The position numbers and the translations under genes were made by a program. A stretch of DNA of 64,000 nt from Pseudomonas piscis. GTDB taxonomy: Bacteria > Pseudomonadota > Gammaproteobacteria > Pseudomonadales > Pseudomonadaceae. The DNA is taken from NCBI RefSeq assembly GCF_009380155.1, contig NZ_WHUV01000002.1:806001-870000 (forward strand), in the 5' to 3' direction. Position 1 is the first letter of the stretch. Every line of letters starts with the position of its first letter. Positions 1 through 8,792 of this stretch are shown one piece after another. The notes under the pieces are model-generated. The model was not told the DNA's origin and ran no database searches. It saw nothing but the letters and a program-made list of their open reading frames with translations.

Positions 1-1
1 C

Positions 2-481
2 CATGGCCGGATCCCGGTGATCCATGACCACGAGACCGGCATCACCCTGTTCGAGTCGGCGGCCATCCTGCTCTACCTTGCCGAACGCGGCGGCAGTCTT
101 CTGCCCCAGGACCCGGTCGGGCGCTGGGAAACCATCAAGTGGCTGCAATTTCATGCCTCCAGCGTTGGGCCGATCCTCGGTCAACGAGTGCACTTCGAGC
201 TGTTCGCCCAGCAGCAACTGCCCGCGGCCATCGCCCGCTACCGGCGACTGAGCGAGGAGCTGTTCGCGGTACTCGACGCTCGCCTGGCTGAACACCCCTA
301 CCTGGCCGCGGACCAGTATTCGATCGCCGACATCGCCCATTTCGGCTGGACCCATATCGCCCGGATCATCGATTTCGACTTCAGCCAGCACCGCCACCTA
401 AGCGCCTGGCACGACCGAGTGGCGCAACGTCCCGCCGTACGCTTGGGCGTAACCATTCCCGCACCCGCCAGCGGCGCATGA
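2..481 (+). CDS. glutathione S-transferase family protein (5' end missing)
   Basis: The frame is open from the first bases of the window, so the gene begins upstream. The first residues visible read GRIPVIHDHETG and then LFESAAILLYLAE. This is the end of the thioredoxin-like N-terminal domain, with the cis-Pro (IPVI) and the Glu-Ser pair that holds the glutathione gamma-glutamyl group. The all-helical C-terminal domain follows, ending near IADIAHFGW. The family conjugates glutathione to electrophiles or reduces disulfides in the cytoplasm; the substrate cannot be read from the sequence. Its stop overlaps a possible ATG of the next gene (478-481), so the two are probably co-transcribed. Only the truncation is unusual. 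Confidence 0.88.
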   Translation, partial: HGRIPVIHDHETGITLFESAAILLYLAERGGSLLPQDPVGRWETIKWLQFHASSVGPILGQRVHFELFAQQQLPAAIARYRRLSEELFAVLDARLAEHPYLAADQYSIADIAHFGWTHIARIIDFDFSQHRHLSAWHDRVAQRPAVRLGVTIPAPASGA

Positions 482-498
482 GCAACAGGAGACAAACA

Positions 499-1527
499 AT
501 GCAGAGCACCCTGAACAACGGCGCCCCAGCGACGGCGAATTTTCATGGGCACCCCGGCTACCGGCGCATGTTCGCTCCCGGGCGCTTGACCCTCGGCCTG
601 TTCCTGCCGCTGCGCTTCTACCAGGGCGACATGCAGGTCTTGGCCGGGCAAGCCGACTGGGTCGAGACCATCGACCGTCAGGGTTTTGCCGCCGTCTGGG
701 TACGCGACGTACCGCTGTTCGATCCGACCTTCGGCGATGCCGGGCAACTGTTCGAGCCCTTCGCCTACCTCTCGTTCCTCGCCGCCCGGACCCAGCGAAT
801 TGCCCTGGCCACCGGCAGCGCGATCTTCACCCTGCGCCACCCATTGGATTTGGCCAAGTCGGCCGCCAGCCTCGATCGTTTGTCCGGTGGCCGGCTGGTG
901 CTGGGCATCGCCTCGGGGGATCGGCCCGTAGAGTTCCCGGCCTACGGCCTGGAACATGCCGAGCGAGGCCAGCGCTTCGCCCAGGCGGTGGAGTACTTTC
1001 GCCAAGTCATGGCCGACGGCCCGCAGGCCATCGATTCGCCCCTGGGCCGTTTCGCCGGCGCCGAACTGCTGCCCAAGCCCAGCACTGGCGCGATTCCGCT
1101 GATCGTCACCAGCTCCTCGGGACAATCGCCGGAGTGGATCGCCCGGCACGCCGATGGCTGGCTGACCTACCCCTTCGCCACCCACACCGCCAGTGGGCCA
1201 CGACAACTGGCCGAGAAGATCCGTGCCTGGCGCCAGCTGATTCCCGACGGCGGCTTCCGCCCGCACATGACCAACGAATGGCTGGACCTGGTGGACGATC
1301 CCGACCATCCCCGCACACCACTCAACGGCGGCTTCGTCTTGCGCACCGGACGCAAGGGCCTTTTGCAGTTGCTGGAGCAATGGCAAGAGGCTGGCGTCAA
1401 CCACGCCGCGCTGGGCATCCAGTTCTCCCAGCGCCCGGTGGCCGAAGTCATTCAGGAACTGGCCGAGGAGGTACTGCCACATTTCCCCTCCCATCCCGGT
1501 CCTCCAGCGCTAGATACCCGCTGGTAG
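499..1527 (+). CDS. LLM class flavin-dependent oxidoreductase
   Basis: This is a bacterial luciferase-like (LLM) TIM-barrel protein of about 342 residues, expected to use reduced FMN to oxidise a small organic substrate. Recognisable segments are LTLGLFLPL at the N-terminus, the WVRDVPLFDPTFGDAG stretch and GIASGDRPVEFP, which are typical of the subgroup. I chose ATG 499 because ACAGGAG lies 7 bases upstream. An ATG at 478 overlapping the preceding stop is possible and would add 7 residues. It follows the glutathione S-transferase gene closely. A paralogue sharing both signature stretches lies at 20903-21868. The substrate is unknown. Confidence 0.88.
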   Translation: MQSTLNNGAPATANFHGHPGYRRMFAPGRLTLGLFLPLRFYQGDMQVLAGQADWVETIDRQGFAAVWVRDVPLFDPTFGDAGQLFEPFAYLSFLAARTQRIALATGSAIFTLRHPLDLAKSAASLDRLSGGRLVLGIASGDRPVEFPAYGLEHAERGQRFAQAVEYFRQVMADGPQAIDSPLGRFAGAELLPKPSTGAIPLIVTSSSGQSPEWIARHADGWLTYPFATHTASGPRQLAEKIRAWRQLIPDGGFRPHMTNEWLDLVDDPDHPRTPLNGGFVLRTGRKGLLQLLEQWQEAGVNHAALGIQFSQRPVAEVIQELAEEVLPHFPSHPGPPALDTRW

Positions 1528-1543
1528 CGCAGTAGAGGCAAAA

Positions 1544-1633
1544 CGGAGCAACTTCCTGCGAGCCGCAATGGGTGATTCTCGTTGCCATGCGATCAACAAG
1601 CGGCAACTTGCAGGCAAGTTCAAAGTTGCTCCG
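1544..1633. repeat. nested inverted repeats in intergenic DNA
   Basis: An 11-base sequence CGGAGCAACTT (1544-1554) has its exact reverse complement at 1623-1633. Inside the span lies a second dyad, AACTTG-CAGG-CAAGTT (1605-1620), which shares the AACTT core. A transcript could fold into a long stem with an internal hairpin. There is no T-run, so it is not a standard terminator. It lies between the flavin oxidoreductase stop and the DUF1652-like gene. Confidence 0.5.
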
Positions 1634-1743
1634 GATGAGCTGCGGCGTTCAATACCAGCGACTTTGCTATCAGCCTGACAGCATTTACAGCCTGGGCTAC
1701 TCAGCTAGTCTTGATTTGCTCATGACCTCAAGCCGAAAAGCCC

Positions 1744-1989
1744 ATGGACACCCTAAGCAAGTTCGAAGTCGAGACGGCCCTTGCCCAGCGCTTGCCAAAC
1801 TGTCGCGTGAACTGCGTGATCAATGCCGACGGCAGCCTCTCGCTGGACATCCTGGCGCCAGGATCGAACCAGTTCACCATTGCCAACATCGACCGCAGCC
1901 ACTACCACGGGGAATCGGGCATCAATCGACTGGTGCGCGAGATCCTCGAAGAGATGGTGGTTTCCCGGCAGTCTTCGCGCATGTCATGA
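1744..1989 (+). CDS. small DUF1652-like protein
   Basis: The product has 81 residues with an N-terminal helix, a Cys-rich strand (CRVNCVINADGSL) and a final LVREILEEM helix. The size, the DGSLSLDIL core and the C-terminal helix resemble the Pseudomonas DUF1652 family, whose function is unknown. No signal peptide or membrane segment is visible. The ribosome-binding site is weak (GAAAAG). Its stop overlaps the start of the next tiny ORF (ATGA at 1986-1989), suggesting coupled translation. The family assignment is by eye and moderate. Confidence 0.6.
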   Translation: MDTLSKFEVETALAQRLPNCRVNCVINADGSLSLDILAPGSNQFTIANIDRSHYHGESGINRLVREILEEMVVSRQSSRMS

Positions 1990-2135
1990 ACCGGCCAACG
2001 CCGCCATGGCCGAGCAGAATTCGTTATCTGCAAGAGATCCTGGCCGAGGTCAATGCCCTGGACTGTGAGTCCCTCGTCCTGGCGTTGCTGGAACGGGAGC
2101 CCCAGCTGGCTGATCAGGGCTCGAGGCGTTCCTGA
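1986..2135 (+). CDS. hypothetical 49-residue protein
   Basis: This short frame starts at an ATG overlapping the preceding stop codon by the ATGA arrangement. It encodes a mostly helical, acidic peptide (ILAEVNALDCESLVLALLEREPQL). The helical, leucine-rich pattern and the overlap favour a real, translationally coupled product. It has no recognised domain. Its end overlaps the end of the oppositely oriented small gene at 2114-2296. Confidence 0.4.
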   Translation: MNRPTPPWPSRIRYLQEILAEVNALDCESLVLALLEREPQLADQGSRRS

Positions 2136-2296
2136 TCCGCGGGACCGGGTTCGACCCGGGGTCCCGGTTGCGCTCGCGGCTGGTCCTCGCGGCGGACCCG
2201 CTGGTCGTCGGTCAAGCCCGGGCCCGGGTCCTGCTCCACCAGGCCGCGGCTAGCGCCAGCAGGGCCCCGGGGACGGGTTAAGCTTCGATCTTTCAT
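2114..2296 (-). CDS. hypothetical 60-residue Pro/Arg/Asp-rich protein
   Basis: Reading leftward, a near-perfect Shine-Dalgarno sequence (AGGAGG) lies 5 bases before the ATG at 2296. The product is hydrophilic and of low complexity, with repeated Pro-Gly and Asp-Asp-Gln/Arg stretches (EQDPGPGLTDDQ), and is probably disordered. No family is recognised with certainty. The strong ribosome-binding site is the main argument that it is translated. It is convergent with the DUF1652-like pair. Confidence 0.5.
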   Translation of the reverse strand: MKDRSLTRPRGPAGASRGLVEQDPGPGLTDDQRVRREDQPRAQPGPRVEPGPADQERLEP

Positions 2297-2606
2297 TTAC
2301 GCCTCCTGCACTGGATGCATTGCATTATTCGATAAAAGATCCCTCGCCATGTTTGAAAAGCGCCTGATCGTATTGTTCAAAGTCATTCAGATGATGAGCG
2401 GAACATTAGACGAATAACGAACTTGAGCGCCGCTTGCATATATGCGTAAAGACAGACTCGCCCTTGGCTTAAGTGGCTTGTTCTGGCCAATAAACCATTC
2501 GTCGCCCCTTACCCAATCATTTCGACCTTTTAAAAACCATCGGCCTCCCAATAAATGCCCGGTTTGATTACGGGCGTAACTTTCCATTAGCAAGAGGTCT
2601 TCAACC
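2297..2606. other. gene-free interval upstream of the KGG gene
   Basis: About 310 bases of AT-richer DNA separate the divergent small gene at 2114-2296 from the KGG gene. It must hold both promoters. I see no convincing sigma-70, RpoS or AlgU boxes and no long palindrome. Confidence 0.4.
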
Positions 2607-2786
2607 ATGGCTAATACCGGACATCCCAATCCTGGAAACTTTGCCAACGATCGGGAAAAAGCCTCCGAAGCAGGCAGGAAAGGCGGACAGGCCTCGGGCG
2701 GCCACAGCACCGGCGACCGGCACAAGGCGTCCGGTGCCGGCAAGCAGGGCAGTCGACGCAGCGGTAGTGGCGGCGGCCGCAGTTGA
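2607..2786 (+). CDS. KGG domain-containing stress protein
   Basis: The product has 59 residues, is Gly/Lys/Arg-rich and has no hydrophobic core. It begins MANTGHPNPGNFANDREKAS and contains the KGG repeat pattern (EAGRKGGQASGG, then a second HKASGAGKQG copy). The family (GsiB-like general stress proteins) is thought to be disordered and desiccation- or stress-related, and in Pseudomonas it often lies near stress-response genes. AGAGGT upstream of ATG 2607 supports the start. The neighbouring SDR is also of a general-stress type. The assignment by motif is strong; the molecular role is unknown. Confidence 0.85.
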   Translation: MANTGHPNPGNFANDREKASEAGRKGGQASGGHSTGDRHKASGAGKQGSRRSGSGGGRS

Positions 2787-2971
2787 GCGTCCAACCAGCG
2801 GGGCCATGCACGGCCCCGCCTCTTTTCTCATACAGGGCCAACAGCACGCGGCTGCAAGATCCGACCTGCACCCACTGAAGCCGAACCGTCCGCTGAATCC
2901 CTTGCCCTGTGCCCGGCTGTCCAGGCATCCCCCTGGGCGGCCGGTAACTGGCCAGCTACTCGGAGATGCCC

Positions 2972-3829
2972 ATGAAATCCTATCCACGACCACCCTTTCC
3001 TTCCCAGCAGCAAGCGGTTCCCGGAGCCCAAGGCGCCATGGAGCCCTACCCCGATTGCGGCGAGCAAAGCTACCAGGGTTCGGGCCGCCTGGCCGGCAAG
3101 ATCGCCCTGGTCACCGGGGCCGACAGCGGTATCGGCCGGGCGGTGGCCATCGCCTTCGCCCGGGAAGGCGCCGATGTGGCGCTGGCCTACCTGGACGAAC
3201 ACGAAGATGCCCGCGAGACCGCCCGCTGGGTGGAACAGGCCGGGCGCGAATACCTGCTGCTGCCGGGCGACCTGGCGGGCAAACAGCAATGTCGCGATAT
3301 AGTCGCCAAGACCGTGGAGCAGTTCGGGCGCATCGATATCCTGGTGAACAATGCCGCCTACCAGATGACCCACCATGAACTGGCGGACATCACCGATGAA
3401 GAATGGGTACGGACCTTCGATATCAACATCACCGCGATGTTTCGCATCTGCCAGGCCGCGGTGCCGCACATGGCACCCGGCAGCTCGATCATCAACACCA
3501 GTTCGATCAATTCCGACGCCCCCAAGCCCACCCTGCTGCCCTATGCCACCACCAAGGGCGCCATCGCCAACTTCAGCGCCGGCCTGGCGCAACTGCTGAG
3601 AGCCAGTGGCATTCGAGTCAACAGCGTCGCCCCCGGCCCGATCTGGACGCCGCTGATCGTCTCCACCATGCCGCCAGAAGCTGTCACCCACTTCGGCGAG
3701 CAGACGCCCCTGGGCCGTCCGGGCCAGCCAGTGGAGGTGGCGCCCATCTATGTCCTGCTGGCGAGCGACGAGGCCAGCTACATCTCCGGCTCGCGGGTGG
3801 GCGTCACCGGCGGCAAGCCTATCCTCTAG
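2972..3829 (+). CDS. SDR family NAD(P)-dependent oxidoreductase (YghA/general stress 39 type)
   Basis: This is a classical short-chain dehydrogenase of about 285 residues with a Pro-rich N-terminal extension (residues 1-40), as in the YghA/YdaD branch. The cofactor motif is TGADSGIG (near residue 50), the structural motif is NNAA, and the catalytic Ser and YATTK are present in the expected order near residues 180-195. It should reduce aldehydes or ketones with NAD(P)H in the cytoplasm. ATG 2972 has CGGAG 6 bases upstream; ATG 2966 overlaps that site and is less likely. The gene stands alone downstream of the KGG protein. The substrate is unknown. Confidence 0.88.
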   Translation: MKSYPRPPFPSQQQAVPGAQGAMEPYPDCGEQSYQGSGRLAGKIALVTGADSGIGRAVAIAFAREGADVALAYLDEHEDARETARWVEQAGREYLLLPGDLAGKQQCRDIVAKTVEQFGRIDILVNNAAYQMTHHELADITDEEWVRTFDINITAMFRICQAAVPHMAPGSSIINTSSINSDAPKPTLLPYATTKGAIANFSAGLAQLLRASGIRVNSVAPGPIWTPLIVSTMPPEAVTHFGEQTPLGRPGQPVEVAPIYVLLASDEASYISGSRVGVTGGKPIL

Positions 3830-4058
3830 GAAAACGGCCTGCCGGCTGTGCCTTCTCGAATCTCAAGGGTTTGTGGAGAGCGCTGCTGGAGGCCGCGCCC
3901 ACGGGCACTGATCAGCCGCGTGGCCTGCTGTTTTTTTGCCCTGAAGCGATGCTCGAAGGCATCACGGGGATGACGAATCAAGTCGGATAGCGCTACAGCA
4001 AATCTCAGGAATAAACCCAGCCTCAAGCAGCGAACGCTTGACTGTTCCGTACGGCGCC

Positions 4059-5048
4059 TTATCCCTGGATCCTATAGCGACTGGGCGATATCCCGGCCCA
4101 TTTGCTGAAAGATCTGGAAAAGCTGTGGCGATCAGCAAAGCCCAGCTTTTCAGCAATCGATTCAATATCGATGCCAGGGTCGCTCAAGAGCAGCCTGGCC
4201 ATGTAGAACCGCGACCTGGCATGAACTTCGTTGAAGGTCACGCCCTCTTCCTTGAGTCGTCGTTGCAAACTCCGCGGTTCCAAACCCAGCCGCTCACACA
4301 CATCCAGCAGAGACGTGGCTGGGTGCTGCTTGACCATCACTTCCACGACTTGCTCCAAGCGCCCACGTAGCCCTTGGCGTTGAACCCTCTTCTCTAAAAG
4401 AAGCCTGGCCTGAGCGTGCAAGCCCGGGGATGCGCCGCAAAGGGGCTGAAGTAGACAATCGCTAGCCAGAGTCAGTCGATTGAAGGAAGCCGCGAAGATG
4501 GGAGCGCTGCCGAATTGCCGAGAATAATGAGTTGCAGACTGTAGGGACTCATGCCTGAAACACAAACTCTTAATATCGCTGAAAGGAGCCACCTGCCTTA
4601 TCAGCCGCCAAATCACGACGAACACCGTTTCGATGAACCCTGGATTGGCCAGGCGCAAGCCTGACTGCTGCAACTCAGAGAATATGTGAAGTTCGTCACC
4701 ATGTACTTCAGTCCATATGAGGGTGTCTGGCTGTAACAGAAACGGCAAATAACAAAGAATGGATAACGCTTCCTGCAGCGTAGCGCTAGTTGCCAGGAAA
4801 ATATCCGCCTCCGGTATACGGTCAAACAGGAAAAGCTCACCCAACACGAATGGAAAATGGTCCTGTAGCGATAGCTTGAGACCTGCCGCATACAAACGAC
4901 CTAGCGCTTCAGCATCCCAACTACCATCCGAACCGGAACAGGCTGATGCGAAAACACCTATCTCAGCCAGCAAGGCATCCATGTCGAAACCGCATAGGGT
5001 GGCCACTTTTGCCAGTCGAGCAATATCATGGGTATTGAAGGAAGTCAT
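4059..5048 (-). CDS. AraC family transcriptional regulator (ArmAnd type)
   Basis: A C-terminal double helix-turn-helix is clear: LLDVCERLGLEPRSLQRRLKEEG followed by IAEKLGFADRHSFSRSFSKWAG and the closing SPSRYR. The N-terminal 200 residues resemble the Arabinose-binding-like domain of the OruR/ArgR class. I chose ATG 5048 to give the usual length of about 330 residues; a TTG or ATG around 5105-5111 would add about 20 residues and has no better ribosome-binding site. The base composition is AT-richer than in the flanks. It is transcribed in the same direction as the old-yellow-enzyme gene upstream of it and may control that gene. Confidence 0.85.
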   Translation of the reverse strand: MTSFNTHDIARLAKVATLCGFDMDALLAEIGVFASACSGSDGSWDAEALGRLYAAGLKLSLQDHFPFVLGELFLFDRIPEADIFLATSATLQEALSILCYLPFLLQPDTLIWTEVHGDELHIFSELQQSGLRLANPGFIETVFVVIWRLIRQVAPFSDIKSLCFRHESLQSATHYSRQFGSAPIFAASFNRLTLASDCLLQPLCGASPGLHAQARLLLEKRVQRQGLRGRLEQVVEVMVKQHPATSLLDVCERLGLEPRSLQRRLKEEGVTFNEVHARSRFYMARLLLSDPGIDIESIAEKLGFADRHSFSRSFSKWAGISPSRYRIQG

Positions 5049-5129
5049 CGCATGCAAATCCGGCCAGTGTTTCCAAATCGTTATGTACAAGCACCGGAGG
5101 ATCATAGGCAAGCCTACCTAAATCCGCTG

Positions 5130-5327
5130 CTATGCGACGCACAATAACGCTGCACCGGCTGCAAGCACAAAAACAGCCATCCAGACCCGCCACCAAGCTT
5201 GGAAATATACACCGGGAAGCTCAAGCGACCACGCTTGAAAGTCATTCCTGAATGCCATAGCCAGCAAGGTAGGACTATCTGACGCAAGGACCCACAGGCT
5301 ACCCGCAATAGACTCAGGAGAACCCAC
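5130..5327 (-). pseudogene. possible membrane-protein remnant
   Basis: In this AT-richer gap of about 420 bases between the AraC gene and the flavoprotein gene, a leftward frame encodes about 65 residues. They include a loop (MAFRNDFQAW) and a clear C-terminal membrane helix (VWMAVFVLAAGAALLCVA). The frame stays open and hydrophobic upstream of the GTG at 5327 (IPIILLVGS), but there is no good start or ribosome-binding site. It looks like the 3' end of a lost membrane-protein gene. The rest of the gap shows nothing recognisable. Confidence 0.3.
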
Positions 5328-5467
5328 TAACAGGATTATCGGGATTGATAAACGCTGACAACGGTTGCCGCAACACCGTCACCAGGTAATAAGTGAATGA
5401 GTTCCAGAAAGGAAAACCAGCCAATAGACTTGACTGACGCTGACTTGCTCTACATATAAGTCAGCCA

Positions 5468-6778
5468 CTAGAAATCAGTAGATTCTCGCCGCGACAAAGC
5501 GCTTTCCAACATCGCCACTTGTTTTTCCTTAACCTCCAAATCAAAACATCCTACACCCAACTCCCCGCCAGCGCTGCCAATGCATTTATTGCAGTAGCTA
5601 CACACCGGTGCGTCGGCTATTGGATTATAGACGTGTTGGTAAAAGTATGGATTGGCGATTAACCCACGCCCCATGGAAATAGCAGCAACCTTTCCCGACT
5701 TGATAACACTCTCCATTGCCTGCTTGTCGTTAAAGCCACCACAACTAATAACTGGAATATCTAGAACCCTGGTGAAATGCTGTGCCTCGTCGATGTTGAA
5801 TCCCTGCTTACGTGGATAAAAACGATTGAGAAATGGTTCCATGAACACGCCGACAAGACGCATAAACCAACGTTGCCAGATAGGAAAACTTGCCGCCATC
5901 CCGACCGTGACCTGACGCTTCAGAAAGCCTGACCATTGACCAGACAGCGTACTGGGGATTGTTGAAAAATGACCTCGCGTGATTTCAATGGCATCGAGCC
6001 CCTCTTCTTCCAATTTTTTTGCCAATTCAAGTTGATGCTCTAGAGCGACTCCCCCAGGACGGTCATCACGACCATTCAACTTCGCAATAACAGGAAAGTC
6101 GCCTCCTACGCGCTCACGGACTGCCCGATACACTTCCAGGGCCAGCGCGATACGCTTCTCGGCATTTCCACCATAGCGATCTGTGCGACGATTAGTTCCT
6201 GGGGTCAAGAACTGGCTGATCAAGTAACCATGCCCCATCTGGATCTGAACACCATCGCAGCCAGCTTTCTTGGCTCGCTCTGCTGCATCGGCAAATGACT
6301 TTATCAAGCGCGGAAACTCGTCCTCACGCAAGGATCGAGACAGGCTCAACAAGGTAGGATGCAAACGCCCGGTAGAAGTCACCGGCAAATCGGCAATTCC
6401 TTCTGCCGGAGTACGCATTTGCGAGCCTCCATGGTTAAGCTGGGCAAACAGCCTGGTTCCATATTGATGACACATATCCGCAAGGATTTTCATTCCAGCA
6501 ATTTTATCATCATCATCTAATGCCAGTTGCCTACCGCCAGACTTCCCCTGCCAGGAAACAAAAATATTACCGGTAATGATCAGTGGCAACCCGGACTCTG
6601 CCATTGGCCGATAGAAGTCCAGAATTCCAGAGGTAACAAATCCTTTGTCACTGGCCAACGTTTCATGAGTAGCTGTTTTGAAGATACGCCCAGACACTTC
6701 CAAAGTCCCAATCGACATTGGCTGCCATAGGACACGAGATACATTCACATCTGGTGTATTTAAAATAGTCACATTCAT
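5468..6778 (-). CDS. NADH:flavin oxidoreductase / old yellow enzyme family
   Basis: This is an FMN-dependent TIM barrel of about 436 residues. Typical segments are FAQLNHGGSQ, the active-site region GCDGVQIQMGHGYLISQFLTP, the NRRTDRYGG signature, AKLNGRDD and the late phosphate-binding ISMGRGLIANP. The C-terminus carries C-x2-C-x2-C plus a later Cys (CSYCNKC...GC). This resembles the FeS-binding turn of 2,4-dienoyl-CoA reductases but without the following FAD domain, so iron-sulfur binding is only a possibility. ATG 6778 is preceded by AGGGGCG. It would reduce an activated C=C bond. The DNA is AT-richer than the flanks, suggesting a different history. Confidence 0.85.
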   Translation of the reverse strand: MNVTILNTPDVNVSRVLWQPMSIGTLEVSGRIFKTATHETLASDKGFVTSGILDFYRPMAESGLPLIITGNIFVSWQGKSGGRQLALDDDDKIAGMKILADMCHQYGTRLFAQLNHGGSQMRTPAEGIADLPVTSTGRLHPTLLSLSRSLREDEFPRLIKSFADAAERAKKAGCDGVQIQMGHGYLISQFLTPGTNRRTDRYGGNAEKRIALALEVYRAVRERVGGDFPVIAKLNGRDDRPGGVALEHQLELAKKLEEEGLDAIEITRGHFSTIPSTLSGQWSGFLKRQVTVGMAASFPIWQRWFMRLVGVFMEPFLNRFYPRKQGFNIDEAQHFTRVLDIPVISCGGFNDKQAMESVIKSGKVAAISMGRGLIANPYFYQHVYNPIADAPVCSYCNKCIGSAGGELGVGCFDLEVKEKQVAMLESALSRRESTDF

Positions 6779-7022
6779 GATTCGCCCCTGCACAATCAGA
6801 AATTGATAATTTAGGTAAAGCGAAGCATCGAGAAAATGACCACAAGCGTCATGTCATGTCAGTAAATGACAAACCAATCCAAAACCTTCGTTTTCGATTG
6901 CGCAACTAGACGATCTTTACTAGCCCCATATCTGCAGTGATCTGCGGGACCATCCACAGATCCCGACACCGGAAATTCCTGGTTAGCTTGGTGATCGCCC
7001 TGATTTGATCAAGAGCGTCAGC

Positions 7023-7049
7023 GGCCAAGCACACGCGGTGCGCTTGGCC
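7023..7049. terminator. inverted repeat after the aldehyde dehydrogenase gene
   Basis: GGCCAAGC (7023-7030) and GCTTGGCC (7042-7049) form an 8-base perfect stem just past the stop of the leftward aldehyde dehydrogenase gene. No T-run follows on the leftward strand, so it is at best a weak or factor-assisted terminator, or a 3'-end stabiliser. Confidence 0.4.
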
Positions 7050-7056
7050 CTGATGC

Positions 7057-8487
<1,431 letters not shown>

Positions 8488-8637
8488 CTACCCAAGCCCC
8501 CTGAGCGAACACCAGCGATACCTGCCAAGCATGTGTCGCTAGGAGTATGCGGATACTGGTCCGCCCAAAGGCAGGCCCCGTGAGATAAGCGCCGTACATC
8601 GCGCCTTGAAACTCACCTGGGGCAGCAGAACCCTCAA

Positions 8638-8654
8638 AGCAAGAGCCGTTCCAG
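8638..8654 (-). promoter_or_regulatory. sigma-54 promoter for the aldehyde dehydrogenase gene
   Basis: Read leftward, the sequence CTGGAACG-GCTC-TTGCT matches the -24/-12 consensus YTGGCACG-N4-TTGCW at 12 of 13 informative positions. The invariant GG and GC are separated by exactly 10 bases. Transcription would start near 8627 and leave a long leader before ATG 8367. Confidence 0.75.
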
Positions 8655-8658
8655 TTTT

Positions 8659-8695
8659 TTGATATTAGATTTATTCAATAAATATCAATGACTTG
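8659..8695. promoter_or_regulatory. AT-rich dyad and IHF consensus site
   Basis: TTGATATT (8659-8666) and AATATCAA (8681-8688) are inverted repeats enclosing the perfect dyad ATTTATT-C-AATAAAT. Overlapping the right arm, TATCAA-TGAC-TTG (8683-8695) matches the IHF consensus WATCAANNNNTTR exactly. It lies 30-45 bases upstream of the -24 element of the leftward sigma-54 promoter, a usual place for an IHF bend between activator and polymerase. Confidence 0.6.
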
Positions 8696-8792
8696 CATTA
8701 TTTTCTCAGAGTTCGACCAAGACCCTGGACCGATTGCGCATTGCAGATTTGAAACACCGCTTTCACTATAGAAAAAACCATGGAAGCCGCAC

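Noticed and set aside
298..1494. Leftward frame of 398 residues over the LLM gene
   Set aside because: It is the shadow of a high-GC coding gene in the opposite strand; the plus-strand gene has clear family motifs and a ribosome-binding site.
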